Of a stretch of 64,000 bases of DNA, positions 24,225 through 34,303 are shown in pieces. The stretch is from Larkinella sp. C7 (GTDB taxonomy: Bacteria > Bacteroidota > Bacteroidia > Cytophagales > Spirosomataceae), in contig NZ_VBSL01000008.1 of assembly GCF_006149005.1 (NCBI RefSeq), positions 62,001 through 126,000 of the forward strand. Direction: 5' to 3'. The notes beneath the pieces were generated by a model. It made no database searches. It saw only the letters and a program-made list of their open reading frames with translations, and was not told the DNA's origin. A program made the position numbers and the translations under genes. Within the stretch, counting starts at the first letter, position 1. The number at the start of each line of letters is the position of its first letter.

Positions 24225-26723
24225 ATGGAAGCGTTCTTACTGGTTATTGTCATTATTCTGATCCTGGTTGCCTACAGCCGGTTTTCGGACGTCAAGCAAC
24301 TGATTTTGCGGCAAAGCGATGAGATCAATCAATTGCGCGCCGATTTCAACGCCTTTCGGAGCAACCTCGGGTCAAATGACCAGCCGGTGAAACCCACGAT
24401 GCTGGACGAACGAGGGGCGGTAATCGAAGTCATAGAACCGCTGGCGCCCCCCGTAGCCATTCGACCCGAGCCTATACCGACGCCGGAACCGGAACCAGCG
24501 CCCGTAGTCGCGCAACCGGCATTTCGGATCGAAAGCACCCTTCCTCCGCCAATTCCCAAGGACATCGGCGAGCCGCCCCTTCCGGTTCTGCCCCCACCCC
24601 CGCCGGTTCCGGCCGAACCACAACTGTCTTTCTTTCAACGCTTTCTGCGCGACAATCCGGATCTGGAAAAGTTCATTGGCGAAAACCTCATCAACAAAAT
24701 CGGGATTGGCATTCTGGTGTTGGGCATCGGTTATTTCGTCAAATACGCCATCGATCAGGAGTGGATCAACGAGATTGGCCGGGTGTTTATCGGTGTGCTG
24801 GCGGGTGGAGCCCTCATCGGCATCGCCCACCGCTTGCGGAAATCGTTCGGGGCTTTCAGTTCCGTGCTGGTCGGTGGTGGACTGGCGGTTCTGTACTTCA
24901 CGATTGCCATTGCCTTCCACGATTACCACATTTTCAACCAGACCACGGCTTTTGTGCTGATGGTCGTCATCACCGGTTTTTCCATCCTGCTGGCGATTTC
25001 CTACGACCGCGTCGAGCTGGCCGTCGTGTCGCTGATCGGCGGTTTTGCTACCCCGTTTATGGTCAGTTCCGGCGACGGCAACTACGTGGTTTTGTTGACC
25101 TACATTCTGATTCTGGACGTGGGCATGCTGGTGCTGGCGTATTTTAAGAAATGGAATCTGGTGCATATCGTCGCCTACGGGTTCACGGTTCTGCTCTACG
25201 GAGCCTGGCTGTCCGACAGCATTCTCGAAAATAAACCGCATTATTTCGGCGGGCTGATTTTTGCCACTTTGTTCTATGTGGTTTTCATGGCGATGAACCT
25301 GATCAATAATCTGAAAGAAAAAGCCCGGTTTTCGGCCGTGGAAATCAGTTTGTTGCTGAGCAGTACGGCTTTCTTCTTCGCAGCCGGAATGGTGATTCTG
25401 CTCAATAGCGGCCATCAACACTACCAGGGTTTATTTACGGTGGCACTGGCCATCGTCAACTTTGGGCTGGCGGTTTTCCTCCATCGCCGGGAGGCCGTGG
25501 ACCGGACCCTGATTTACCTGCTGATCGGTCTGGTCATTACGTTTGTGAGTCTGGCGATTCCGGTGCAACTCGAAGGCAATTTCATTACGATGTTCTGGGC
25601 GCTGGAAGCCGTGTTGCTGCTGTGGCTGGCCCAAAAGTCCGGTCTGACGCTGGTTTCAACCGCTTCGGTGCTGGTTTTGGGCCTGATGCTCGTGAGTCTG
25701 GGCATGGATTGGGCGGATCTGTACGGTGGCGTTTCGACCTCGCCCCTGCCCATTCTTCTGAACAAAGCCTTCATTACCAGCCTGGTTTCCATCGCTGGTC
25801 TCCTGGCTGTCAACCGGTTATTGAACACACAGACCGAGCCTTTCCGGTTCTGGATTGGTCAACTGGAGGTGGAAAGCTACCGCCGGTTTCTGCGGTTCAT
25901 CACGGTAGTGGTGCTCTACCTGAGTGGGTTGTTCGAACTGGATTATCAGACGACGCTGCGGATCGGATTTGGCCCCAACCAGACCATTTTGCTCGGGTGT
26001 TACAATCTGTTTTTCGGGGCCGGTTTGCTGTTCAATGCCCAACGTTCCGGGAATCGCGGATCGCGCTGGATCGCCGTCGGTCTCGGATTCCTGGGCCTCA
26101 TCGCCTACCTCTCGACTTACAGCCCGGCGACGATGACGCTGCTGAACGATTATTTTTTAGGCGACGAACCGAGCCTGATTGGCTTCCCGGTTCATTATGC
26201 CAGTCTGCTTTTTACCCTCCTGATTCTGTGGCTCATCGACCGGAACAAAGCCCGGCTGACGCCCCTGCCGCCGGTTCTGCTGCGGATCTGGCCCTGGTTT
26301 ATCGGCTACGTCATCGTCTATGTAGCCACGTCGGAATTGTTCGCGCACGTCATTTATTTCAGTTTTGCGGGATCAAAAACCGCTGGCTTGGCCAGTCAGC
26401 CAGCGCTGGTGCGTTTCGATGAACTGCTGATCCAGACCAACAAAGTCGGCCTGCCGATTCTCTGGGGTGTCTGTGCCTTTGTGTTTATGTGGATTGGATT
26501 GAACCGCAAAAACCGCCAGCTCCGAATTCTGTCGCTCAGCCTGTTTGCCCTGACCATCCTGAAGCTGTTTATCTACGACATCGAGGGCATTTCGGAAGGC
26601 GGAAAAATTGCGGCTTTTATTTCGCTGGGCGTGCTGCTGCTGATCATATCGTTCATGTACCAGAAAATCAGAAAGTTAATCCTCATCGACGACGCCAATG
26701 CGACGCATGAACCGACTGCTTAG
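24225..26723 (+). CDS. DUF2339 family multi-spanning membrane protein
   Basis: 832 residues. One N-terminal membrane helix (MEAFLLVIVIILILVAYSRF), a short coiled coil (VKQLILRQSDEINQLRADF), a Pro/Glu-rich linker (about 70-140), and then some 20 hydrophobic segments from residue 160 to the end, beginning GENLINKIGIGILVLGIGYF. The GENLINKIGI/WINEIGRVFIG pattern and layout are those of DUF2339 proteins. Their biochemical role is not known to me; an envelope function is assumed. The following gene overlaps its 3' end and is DUF3999-like, a pairing also seen in Proteobacteria, which argues that the two proteins act together. Confidence 0.82.
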   Translation: MEAFLLVIVIILILVAYSRFSDVKQLILRQSDEINQLRADFNAFRSNLGSNDQPVKPTMLDERGAVIEVIEPLAPPVAIRPEPIPTPEPEPAPVVAQPAFRIESTLPPPIPKDIGEPPLPVLPPPPPVPAEPQLSFFQRFLRDNPDLEKFIGENLINKIGIGILVLGIGYFVKYAIDQEWINEIGRVFIGVLAGGALIGIAHRLRKSFGAFSSVLVGGGLAVLYFTIAIAFHDYHIFNQTTAFVLMVVITGFSILLAISYDRVELAVVSLIGGFATPFMVSSGDGNYVVLLTYILILDVGMLVLAYFKKWNLVHIVAYGFTVLLYGAWLSDSILENKPHYFGGLIFATLFYVVFMAMNLINNLKEKARFSAVEISLLLSSTAFFFAAGMVILLNSGHQHYQGLFTVALAIVNFGLAVFLHRREAVDRTLIYLLIGLVITFVSLAIPVQLEGNFITMFWALEAVLLLWLAQKSGLTLVSTASVLVLGLMLVSLGMDWADLYGGVSTSPLPILLNKAFITSLVSIAGLLAVNRLLNTQTEPFRFWIGQLEVESYRRFLRFITVVVLYLSGLFELDYQTTLRIGFGPNQTILLGCYNLFFGAGLLFNAQRSGNRGSRWIAVGLGFLGLIAYLSTYSPATMTLLNDYFLGDEPSLIGFPVHYASLLFTLLILWLIDRNKARLTPLPPVLLRIWPWFIGYVIVYVATSELFAHVIYFSFAGSKTAGLASQPALVRFDELLIQTNKVGLPILWGVCAFVFMWIGLNRKNRQLRILSLSLFALTILKLFIYDIEGISEGGKIAAFISLGVLLLIISFMYQKIRKLILIDDANATHEPTA

Positions 26724-27933
26724 TCTGACGACGGTTTTCATATTGACCTGGGGAACAGGCCGGACGCAATCCTTTGACTTTCGGGCGGGGATTCATCCGG
26801 TGACGCAACCGGGCTATTACCGGATTCTGTTGCCCCCCGCCGTGGTCGGGCGGCTGAATGCCGCCAAAACCGACATCCGGCTGTACGATGACCAAAACCG
26901 GGAAATACCCTATCTGCTGACGCAAAAACAACCCGGCGAGCAGGTTCAATTCAGGGAATATGAGCTGGTTGGTAAAACCACCACTTCGGTAGCGACCCAA
27001 TTGGTGCTGCGGAATGGCAACAAAACGCCGATCAATTCCCTCGGCCTGATCCTGAAAAATACGAACATCCGCAAAAAAGCCCGGCTGAGTGGCAGCAACG
27101 ACGGCAAAACGTGGTACGGTATCGAAGATGACTACTGGCTCGAACCGGTTTCCAACAGCCGGGCGACCTCCGAAGCCAAAATCCTCGGCTTTCCGTTGAG
27201 TGATTACGAATATTACCAACTGGAAATCAACGACTCGCTCAGCGCCCCGCTAAATATTCTTAAAGTCGGCTATTATACCACCACCACCGAAGCGGGCAAT
27301 TATTCCGACATTCCCGGTATTTTTTTTACGCAACGCGACAGCAGCGATCACAAAAGTTACGTCCATATCACCTTTCCAAGCCCGTCGCGCCCGGACAAAC
27401 TGACCATCTCGGTCCAATACCCGGACCAATACCGCCGGAGCGCAGAGTTGGGGCAGTTCCGGATTCAAAAGCAGAAGAGGAATCGCCGGCACCGTTTTTT
27501 CGAATCCTTAAAGCGTTTCGAACTCAACTCGATGGACAGCCTGCACACCGTTCTGCTACCGAACCAGCCCACGACCGACCTGTTCCTGATCATCGAAAAT
27601 CAGAATAATGTGCCGCTGACGCTGGGTAGCATCAAAGCCCAGCAATTAACCACGGAATTACTGGCGGAACTGAAACCGGGTAACTCCTACCATCTGGCGT
27701 TTGCCAATCCCGCCGTGGGCGCTCCGGCGTATGATCTGGTGCATTTCAAGACGAAAATACCGACTAACCCGCCGGTCGTTCAAGTCGATCAACCGGAGTC
27801 GGTTCACGTTTCCAGCGGTTCTTCTTCGTTTTTTGCCTCCAACCCCTGGCTGATCTGGCTGGCGATTGGGCTGGTCGTCGTTCTTCTCAGCTACTTTTCC
27901 TACCAAATGGTGACGGATATGAAAAACCGCTAG
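26698..27933 (+). CDS. DUF3999-like exported, membrane-anchored protein
   Basis: 411 residues (408 if translation starts at the ATG at 26707). Signal peptide to about residue 23 (FILTWGTGRTQS), a beta-rich body with discoidin-like strands (PGYYRILLPPAVVGRLNAAK, IRLYDDQNREIPYLL, LSGSNDGKTWYGIEDD), and a C-terminal membrane helix (SNPWLIWLAIGLVVVLLSYF) followed by a short cytoplasmic tail. Length, topology and position directly after a DUF2339 gene match DUF3999 partners. The start overlaps the upstream gene by up to 26 bp. The reading as DUF3999 is by architecture and context. Confidence 0.65.
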   Translation: MRRMNRLLSLTTVFILTWGTGRTQSFDFRAGIHPVTQPGYYRILLPPAVVGRLNAAKTDIRLYDDQNREIPYLLTQKQPGEQVQFREYELVGKTTTSVATQLVLRNGNKTPINSLGLILKNTNIRKKARLSGSNDGKTWYGIEDDYWLEPVSNSRATSEAKILGFPLSDYEYYQLEINDSLSAPLNILKVGYYTTTTEAGNYSDIPGIFFTQRDSSDHKSYVHITFPSPSRPDKLTISVQYPDQYRRSAELGQFRIQKQKRNRRHRFFESLKRFELNSMDSLHTVLLPNQPTTDLFLIIENQNNVPLTLGSIKAQQLTTELLAELKPGNSYHLAFANPAVGAPAYDLVHFKTKIPTNPPVVQVDQPESVHVSSGSSSFFASNPWLIWLAIGLVVVLLSYFSYQMVTDMKNR

Positions 27934-27967
27934 CCGGTTTTAGACCAATCCAGACTCTCCATCCCTT

Positions 27968-27986
27968 CCCCGGATTGCATCCGGGC
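27968..27986. repeat. Short palindrome after the DUF2339/DUF3999 operon
   Basis: CCCGGATTGCATCCGGG, perfect 7-bp arms around TGC, 35 bp after the stop. It could be a terminator or a member of a dispersed palindrome family. The remaining 27987-28169 is AT-rich and leads into the susC promoter. Confidence 0.45.
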
Positions 27987-28169
27987 TTATTCACTTCTTA
28001 CTCTACCGGCAGCTTTGCACAGATTTTGGCTAAAATCTTTAATTCAATTATAATGAATTAAAGACGATTTTTTACACTACCAATGTTGGAAACTACTTAA
28101 CAAACCATACCCTTAACTTTTCATTTTTAGCCAAATTAGCTATTTTTATGGTAAAATATCAAAAATAAT

Positions 28170-28200
28170 TTTGAAAAAATCGATAAATTATATAGCCTTG
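28170..28200 (+). promoter_or_regulatory. Promoter of the polysaccharide utilization locus
   Basis: TTTG at 28170-28173, 19 bp, TAGCCTTG at 28193-28200 (one mismatch to TAnnTTTG). It lies in the AT-rich 300-bp gap before susC, the only sizeable AT-rich stretch of the region. The ATG at 28244 is 43 bp downstream. Confidence 0.65.
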
Positions 28201-28243
28201 CAACGAAATTATTCCTAATCATAATTCAATATTATTGAATATT

Positions 28244-31200
28244 ATGAGATCCTTAAAACTCTACTTCAAAAAAATAGGCTTGTTGCTTTTAGCAAGCACC
28301 TGGCCTGTCCTGGGATGGGCGCAAGTGAACATTTCGGGGAAAGTCACTGAAGAAAATGGACAACCATTACCCGGCGTAACGATCATCGAAAAAGGCAGTA
28401 CGTCCGGCACAACCACCCAAACGGATGGAACCTACAGCCTGAAAGCAACTTCCTCCCAATCCGTACTGGTTTTTTCATTCGTAGGCTATACGTCCGAAGA
28501 AAGGGCCATCGGGAACCGATCCAACATCAATGTGATTCTGCTGCCCGATACCAAGCAACTGGGCGAGGTCGTCGTGGTCGGCTACGGAACCCAGCAGAAA
28601 AAGGACCTGACCGGCTCCGTAGCGTCGATTTCGGCCAAAGAGTTGCAGCGCATCCCGGTTTCGGGGCTCGATCAGGCGTTGCAGGGGCAGGTGCCGGGTT
28701 TGCAGATTTCCACCACCTCGGGCGCGCCGGGCGGTAACACGAACATTCTGGTACGCGGGATTGGCTCGGTTTCCGGCGGAGTCGAACCGTTGTTTGTGGT
28801 CGATGGATTTCCGATTAACAACTCCGGGGTCGGCAATCCGCTCAACACCATCAACCCGGCCGATATCGAGTCGATCGAAATCCTGAAAGATGCATCGGCA
28901 ACGGCCATTTACGGTTCGCGGGGCTCCAACGGCGTGATCATCGTCACCACCAAACGCGGAAAAACCGGTCAGGCCCAGATCACCGTCGATGCCTACGTCG
29001 GCATGCAGGAACCGGCCCGGCTGCTCAAAATGATGAATACCCGCCAGTTTGCCGAATTCGTCATCGAAGGCCACAACAACGGCTGGCTCGACAACGGCGG
29101 CCCCAATGCCAAAATCACCGACCCGAACAGTGTTCGCTCCGCGTCGTACCGGATTCCCGAAGCCTGGCAGGATCTGAACAACCTGCCCAAGGTCGACACT
29201 GACTGGCAGGATGTCATTTTCCGCAATGCACCCATCCAGAATTACCAGGTTTCGGCCACCGGCGGCACTGAAAAGTTACGGTATGCGATCTCGGGAGGGT
29301 ATTTTAACCAGAAAGGAATTTTGATCAGCTCCGGTTTCGAGCGGTATTCGGCCCGGCTGAACCTCGACGGCCAACTGACCAAACGGCTCAAAGTGAGCAT
29401 GAATCTGGCTCCGACCTATACCAGCACCGACAACGTTCCGTCCACCGGCCATTACGGAGATTATAACATCGTCGCCGAAGCCCTTTCCATGCCGCCGATG
29501 ATCCCGGTTTACAACCCCGATGGCTCCTACGGCAACACCTTCGACCTGACGAACGTGGGCATGGGCGCGATTGCCAACCCCCTCAAAACCGCCAATGAAT
29601 ACAAAAGCACCAATGCCCAATTCCGGATGCTCGGCAATGTTTTTGGCGAATACGAACTGGCGACCGGTTTGAAATTGAAGGTCAGCGTGGGAACCGATTT
29701 TAATTATTACAACACCAATACCTTCAAACCCTCGACCCTGTCGGGCAGTGCTTCGCTGTCGCCCGCGACCTCCAGCATCGTCAACACCTCGGACGTCAAC
29801 TGGCTGAATGAGAACACGATCAACTACCGGCGCAGCTTTGGCAACCATTCCTTCGACGCCCTGGCCGGATTCACCATCCAAAAATCGACCACCACGGCAA
29901 CCACCACGGCGGCCACGAATTTTGCCGACGACCTGCTCGAAAACATCAACGGCGGCCAGATTACGGGCGGGAGTTACACCGTCGGGCAGTGGTCGCTGCT
30001 CTCCTACCTGGGCCGCGTCAATTATGCCTACAACGACCGGTATTTACTGACGGCCACCATCCGGACCGACGGCTCTTCCCGCTTCGGATCGGCCAATCGC
30101 TGGGGAACATTCCCTTCGTTTTCGGCGGGCTGGCGGTTGTCGGAAGAGCCGTTCCTCAAAAACCTCAACCTGTTCGACGACTTCAAAATCCGGGCGGGCT
30201 ACGGTTTTTCGGGCAACAACGCCATCGGAAACTACCGCTATCTGGGGTTGCTTTCTGCGACCAATTACGTATTGGGCAATACCCAGGTTCCGGGGCTTGC
30301 GCAGGGCAGTTTCACCAACAACCAACTCGGCTGGGAAACCAGCAAACAAATCGACATTGGTGTGGATCTGGCCTTTTTCAACAGCCGGCTGCAATTTACG
30401 GGTGATTATTACAACCGCCGGAATACCGATATGCTGCTCAACAAAGCCATTCCGGCCGTTACGGGCTACACCACGGCCTGGGTCAACATTGGTGAACTGG
30501 AAAACAAGGGCGTCGAGTTGGCCCTGTCCGGCAAACCCATCGCCAACCGGGATTTTCAGTGGACGAGCAGTTTTAATGTGACCTTCAACCGCAACAAAGT
30601 ACTGCGGCTCGGTTCGGAGGGTGAACAGCTCTTTTCCGACGGTGGACGTGGGGATGTCAGCATCACGCAGGTGGGTCAGCCCATCGGGAGTTTCTTCGGC
30701 CACGTAGCCGAAGGCGTTTTTCTGACGCAGGAGCAGCTTTCGACCCATGCCAAACAGAACGGAGCCAAGCTGGGAGATTTAATGTACAAGGATGTAGACG
30801 GCAACGGCACCATCACCGACGCCGACCGAACCATCATCGGCAATCCGCAACCCCGCGCATTCTACGGTTTTAACAACACGTTCAGCTACAAAAACTGGTC
30901 GCTGAGCGTGCTGCTCAATGGCGTTCAGGGCCGCGATGTGTTCTGGGCCGGGGCGGTTTTTGTGCGCGGGTATCACGGGGTGCAAAACAACCTCAGCGAA
31001 GTCATCGACAACTACTGGAAATCGCCCACCGAACCGGGCGACGGCAAATCACCCCGCATCATCCGGGGTGCCCTCAACAACAACCTGCGCTACAGTTCCT
31101 TCTTCAATTTCGACGGTTCGTACCTGCGGGTTCGCAACGTCACCCTGAACTACAACCTGCCGCAAGGGCTGTCGAAACGGCTGGGGATGCAAACCGGCCG

Positions 31201-31360
31201 GGTTTATCTGACGAGCAACAACCTCTTCACATTCACGAAATACCCCGGCTACGACCCCGAAATCAGCAACTCCGGCGACAACATGCTGGCGGCCGGGATC
31301 GACTACCTCGGCTATCCGCCCGCCCGCACCTTCACCCTTGGTTTAAGTCTCACCTTCTGA
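28244..31360 (+). CDS. SusC/RagA family TonB-linked outer membrane transporter
   Basis: 1038 residues from the ATG at 28244; a TTG three codons earlier is less likely. Signal peptide to about residue 26 (STWPVLGWAQ), carboxypeptidase-regulatory-like domain (about 28-105, ISGKVTEENGQPLPGVTI), TonB-box-like EVVVVGYGTQ (about 110), plug domain with ILVRGIGSVSGGVEPLFVVD, and a 22-strand barrel ending PARTFTLGLSLTF. It imports oligosaccharides across the outer membrane with energy from TonB/ExbBD. It is the first gene of a long plus-strand operon and precedes its SusD partner by 14 bp. The ligand is inferred only from downstream enzymes. Confidence 0.96.
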   Translation: MRSLKLYFKKIGLLLLASTWPVLGWAQVNISGKVTEENGQPLPGVTIIEKGSTSGTTTQTDGTYSLKATSSQSVLVFSFVGYTSEERAIGNRSNINVILLPDTKQLGEVVVVGYGTQQKKDLTGSVASISAKELQRIPVSGLDQALQGQVPGLQISTTSGAPGGNTNILVRGIGSVSGGVEPLFVVDGFPINNSGVGNPLNTINPADIESIEILKDASATAIYGSRGSNGVIIVTTKRGKTGQAQITVDAYVGMQEPARLLKMMNTRQFAEFVIEGHNNGWLDNGGPNAKITDPNSVRSASYRIPEAWQDLNNLPKVDTDWQDVIFRNAPIQNYQVSATGGTEKLRYAISGGYFNQKGILISSGFERYSARLNLDGQLTKRLKVSMNLAPTYTSTDNVPSTGHYGDYNIVAEALSMPPMIPVYNPDGSYGNTFDLTNVGMGAIANPLKTANEYKSTNAQFRMLGNVFGEYELATGLKLKVSVGTDFNYYNTNTFKPSTLSGSASLSPATSSIVNTSDVNWLNENTINYRRSFGNHSFDALAGFTIQKSTTTATTTAATNFADDLLENINGGQITGGSYTVGQWSLLSYLGRVNYAYNDRYLLTATIRTDGSSRFGSANRWGTFPSFSAGWRLSEEPFLKNLNLFDDFKIRAGYGFSGNNAIGNYRYLGLLSATNYVLGNTQVPGLAQGSFTNNQLGWETSKQIDIGVDLAFFNSRLQFTGDYYNRRNTDMLLNKAIPAVTGYTTAWVNIGELENKGVELALSGKPIANRDFQWTSSFNVTFNRNKVLRLGSEGEQLFSDGGRGDVSITQVGQPIGSFFGHVAEGVFLTQEQLSTHAKQNGAKLGDLMYKDVDGNGTITDADRTIIGNPQPRAFYGFNNTFSYKNWSLSVLLNGVQGRDVFWAGAVFVRGYHGVQNNLSEVIDNYWKSPTEPGDGKSPRIIRGALNNNLRYSSFFNFDGSYLRVRNVTLNYNLPQGLSKRLGMQTGRVYLTSNNLFTFTKYPGYDPEISNSGDNMLAAGIDYLGYPPARTFTLGLSLTF

Positions 31361-31374
31361 CCAAACCCGACCTC

Positions 31375-32787
31375 ATGAAAGCCAAAAGCCTTTTTCTTTC
31401 GCTGTTCAGCCTGCTCATTCTGGCCGGTTGCCAGGATGATTTTCTGGCCCTTTCGCCCGAAACCGACCGCAACACCGTCAATTTTTACAAAACCGCGGCC
31501 GATTTCAACAATGCCGTGGTGGGAACGTATGCTTCGCTCAAACTGGGCGGTACGTATAACACGTCCTTGTATTGGATGGGTGAAGTATCGACCGACAATA
31601 CCAATTATGGCGTAACGACCCGGCAGGCTGTCAACGTCGATAACTTCCAGTTCATCGATCATTCCTATACCTCGCTCAACGACATCATCTACGCAGCCTG
31701 GCGCGATCATTACCGGGGCATCAGCCGCGCCAATGCCATCCTGAGCCGCATCGAAACCGCCGGTATTCCCGATAACCTGAAAGCACAGTACCGGGGAGAA
31801 GCCCAGTTTCTGCGGGCGTTGCTGTATTTTAACCTCGTCCGCCTGTACGGCGATGTGCCGCTGGTGACAACCGAAATCACCGAAGCCGACGGTGCCAGCA
31901 GCCTCACCCGAACCCCATCCGCCGAGGTTTACAACCTGATCATCAGCGATTTGCAAAGTGCCGAACAGGTTTTACCCGTCACCTATGGTTCAACGGATGT
32001 CGGGCGGGCTCCGCAGGGCGCGGCCAAAGCCCTGCTTGGCAAGGTGTACCTGACCCGCAAGGAATGGGACAAAGCCGCTACCAAACTCAAGGAAGTCATT
32101 ACGTCGGGCCGGTTTCAGTTGCTGCCCAAATACGCCGATGTGTTCAGTTTTGCCACACCGACCAATGCCGAAATCCTTTTCAATGTTCAGTATAAATCAG
32201 GCAACACGGGCCAGGGAAGCGGTTTCGGGCCGGTTCAGGCCAGCGAAGGCGCACGGATTACGGGCGGGAGTATGCGGTATGTAACGGCGGATATGGAAGC
32301 CGCTTACGAGACCGGCGACTTGCGCAAATCCTTTTCGATGAAATCCTCTTATCTTGACGCCACCGGGCAACTGGTTACGCAGCGGTATGTCAGTAAATAC
32401 GTGCAATTCGGAGCCCTTGCCGGTGATTCGGACATCGACTTTCCCGTCATCCGCTATGCCGATGTGCTGCTGATGTACGCCGAAGCACTCAACGAAGTGG
32501 GTTTCAACCCCGAAGCCGTGACGTATCTGAACCAGGTGCGCCAGCGGGCGGGACTGGCGGCCACGACGGCGACCACCCAGAGCAGTTTCCGGCTGGCCAT
32601 CGAGCAGGAACGGCGGGTGGAATTCGCGTTTGAAAACCACCGCTGGTTTGATCTGGTTCGGACGGGGCGGTATATCACGGTGATGAATGCCAAAGGGCTG
32701 ACTGTGCAGGATTTTCACACGCTTTACCTGATTCCGCAACGGGAAATGGACCTGAATCGGTCGCTGACCCAAAACCCTGGTTATTAA
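31375..32787 (+). CDS. SusD/RagB family glycan-binding lipoprotein
   Basis: 470 residues. Lipoprotein signal with lipobox LILAGC (Cys19). SusD-like N-terminal region (VNFYKTAADFNNAVVGTYAS) and the typical C-terminal RRVEFAFENHRWFDLVRTGR followed by the terminal DLNRSLTQNPGY. It caps the SusC barrel on the outside of the cell and binds the glycan. No SusE/SusF-type surface binder follows; the locus goes directly to enzymes, 6 bp later. Confidence 0.96.
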   Translation: MKAKSLFLSLFSLLILAGCQDDFLALSPETDRNTVNFYKTAADFNNAVVGTYASLKLGGTYNTSLYWMGEVSTDNTNYGVTTRQAVNVDNFQFIDHSYTSLNDIIYAAWRDHYRGISRANAILSRIETAGIPDNLKAQYRGEAQFLRALLYFNLVRLYGDVPLVTTEITEADGASSLTRTPSAEVYNLIISDLQSAEQVLPVTYGSTDVGRAPQGAAKALLGKVYLTRKEWDKAATKLKEVITSGRFQLLPKYADVFSFATPTNAEILFNVQYKSGNTGQGSGFGPVQASEGARITGGSMRYVTADMEAAYETGDLRKSFSMKSSYLDATGQLVTQRYVSKYVQFGALAGDSDIDFPVIRYADVLLMYAEALNEVGFNPEAVTYLNQVRQRAGLAATTATTQSSFRLAIEQERRVEFAFENHRWFDLVRTGRYITVMNAKGLTVQDFHTLYLIPQREMDLNRSLTQNPGY

Positions 32788-32793
32788 GCACCC

Positions 32794-34296
32794 ATGAATC
32801 GGCGGGAATTTACACAACGGACCCTTTTTTACGCACTGGCGGTTTCCATTCCTCGCGGGCTGGAGCAAAACTCCTATTGGGTAGCCAGTGCGGTAAAAGC
32901 GCCTAAGCTGGAACTTCCCGCCGGAAAACGAGTGCCGTTTGGCTGGCCCGCCTTTGCGGTTTTGCCGGACAAATCCGGAGACGATGTGATTCTGCATTTT
33001 CCGAAACCGATTCCCCAAAAACCGCTGCGCCTGCGGCTGACCGTCGCCATCGACACCCGGGAAGCGAAAAAAGTAGAAGTTCGGTCGGCTCAAACGAATC
33101 AATGGCTGGGTGAACTGGATTTGCGGTTTTCGTACGCGACTGAACTGTACGAAGTTTTGCTTTCCACTGAAAAAGCCGCCATCCTGCGGCAGGAAGGCAT
33201 CCGGCTCCGGATGGTTAGCGGCACCTCCCCCATCTGGTTTCTGGCCCCGGCAAAAAATCCGGACTATGCCGGGTTGCAACCGCATGTGCTGGCCGATACT
33301 GCTCCCGCCAATCCGGAAACCGCTTTTTGGTCAAATCTCGGGTCACTCCGGTCCATTCAACAATTTAGCTGGATGGAAGGCTGCGTGACCGACGGCCTGC
33401 TGGACTGGTGGCTTCGAAGTCGCTCAACCGAAGCTAAAAAAGCACTGGAATCACATTTTGCCTTGTTTTTTGACGATCAACAGCGGCTGGTGTACGAAAA
33501 TGCCCGCAGCGAACCCGCCGACGGAACGATTTACGGCATCGAATGTCCGCTGCCGCTGGCGGCTTTGGCGCAACGGCAAACACATCATCCGGCGCTTGAT
33601 CTGCTGGTGTCGTTTGCCCGGCAAAAAAGCCAGCCCAACGGACTCATTCAGGATCAGAGTCTGACGACCGAAGGTTGTTACACGCTGGCGTATCCACTGG
33701 CGGTGCTGGCCCGGCAACGCCAGGATGTGGAACTGGCCCGGCTGGCGCTGGCCAATCTACACCACCGTCAGGAAGCACTGGTTACGCCCGATGTGGTATA
33801 TCAGGGACGGAATCAAGCGGGCGAATGGAATGCGTATCCCAACTGGGGGCGCGGGTTGGTCTGGTATCTGCTGGGCACGGTGCGAACCCTCAATGAACTG
33901 AACCCTTTGGCGGCTCAGCTCGACCCGACGGTTCTGCAAAACCTGAAGGCCACGTTCCTGAAAACCGCCGAACGGATGCTGAAAGACCGCGACGCGCAGG
34001 GCGGCTGGCACGGCTTCGTGGGCGAACCCCAAACCGGTATCGATACCTCGGCTACGGCGGGCATCGCGGCAGCACTGGCCCTGGCTACACAGTACGGCTG
34101 GATGCCTTCCGAAACGTTCAAAACACTCGAAATCACGAAAAAAGCCTTGTTTCAATACCTCACACCCGACGGTTTTTTGACGGGAGCCTGCCAGTCGAAC
34201 CGGGGCGGTGTAGAATTACAGCGCAGCGGATACCGGGTCATTTCGCAGTATGCCGCCGGGTTGATGGCGCAGTTTCTGGTAGCAATGAAAACGTAA
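32794..34296 (+). CDS. GH88/GH105-like alpha/alpha-barrel hydrolase
   Basis: 500 residues, with a twin-arginine-like start (MNRREFTQRTLFYALAVS) that may be an export signal. Residues about 60-160 are a beta-sandwich (LRLRLTVAIDTREAKKVEV). The C-terminal 330 residues form a six-hairpin barrel with repeated amphipathic helices and the motifs WGRGLVWYLLGTVRTLNEL and SATAGIAAALALATQYG, ending GYRVISQYAAGLMAQFL. These recall unsaturated glucuronyl/galacturonyl hydrolases (GH88/GH105), which hydrate the 4,5-unsaturated uronyl ends made by lyases, consistent with the heparinase-like lyase 12 kb downstream. The catalytic Asp pair was not assigned with confidence. Confidence 0.6.
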   Translation: MNRREFTQRTLFYALAVSIPRGLEQNSYWVASAVKAPKLELPAGKRVPFGWPAFAVLPDKSGDDVILHFPKPIPQKPLRLRLTVAIDTREAKKVEVRSAQTNQWLGELDLRFSYATELYEVLLSTEKAAILRQEGIRLRMVSGTSPIWFLAPAKNPDYAGLQPHVLADTAPANPETAFWSNLGSLRSIQQFSWMEGCVTDGLLDWWLRSRSTEAKKALESHFALFFDDQQRLVYENARSEPADGTIYGIECPLPLAALAQRQTHHPALDLLVSFARQKSQPNGLIQDQSLTTEGCYTLAYPLAVLARQRQDVELARLALANLHHRQEALVTPDVVYQGRNQAGEWNAYPNWGRGLVWYLLGTVRTLNELNPLAAQLDPTVLQNLKATFLKTAERMLKDRDAQGGWHGFVGEPQTGIDTSATAGIAAALALATQYGWMPSETFKTLEITKKALFQYLTPDGFLTGACQSNRGGVELQRSGYRVISQYAAGLMAQFLVAMKT

Positions 34297-34303
34297 TTAA
34301 AAC

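Noticed and set aside
28235-28243. TTG start for SusC
   Set aside because: An ATG three codons later begins a better signal peptide; the TTG frame adds only three residues.
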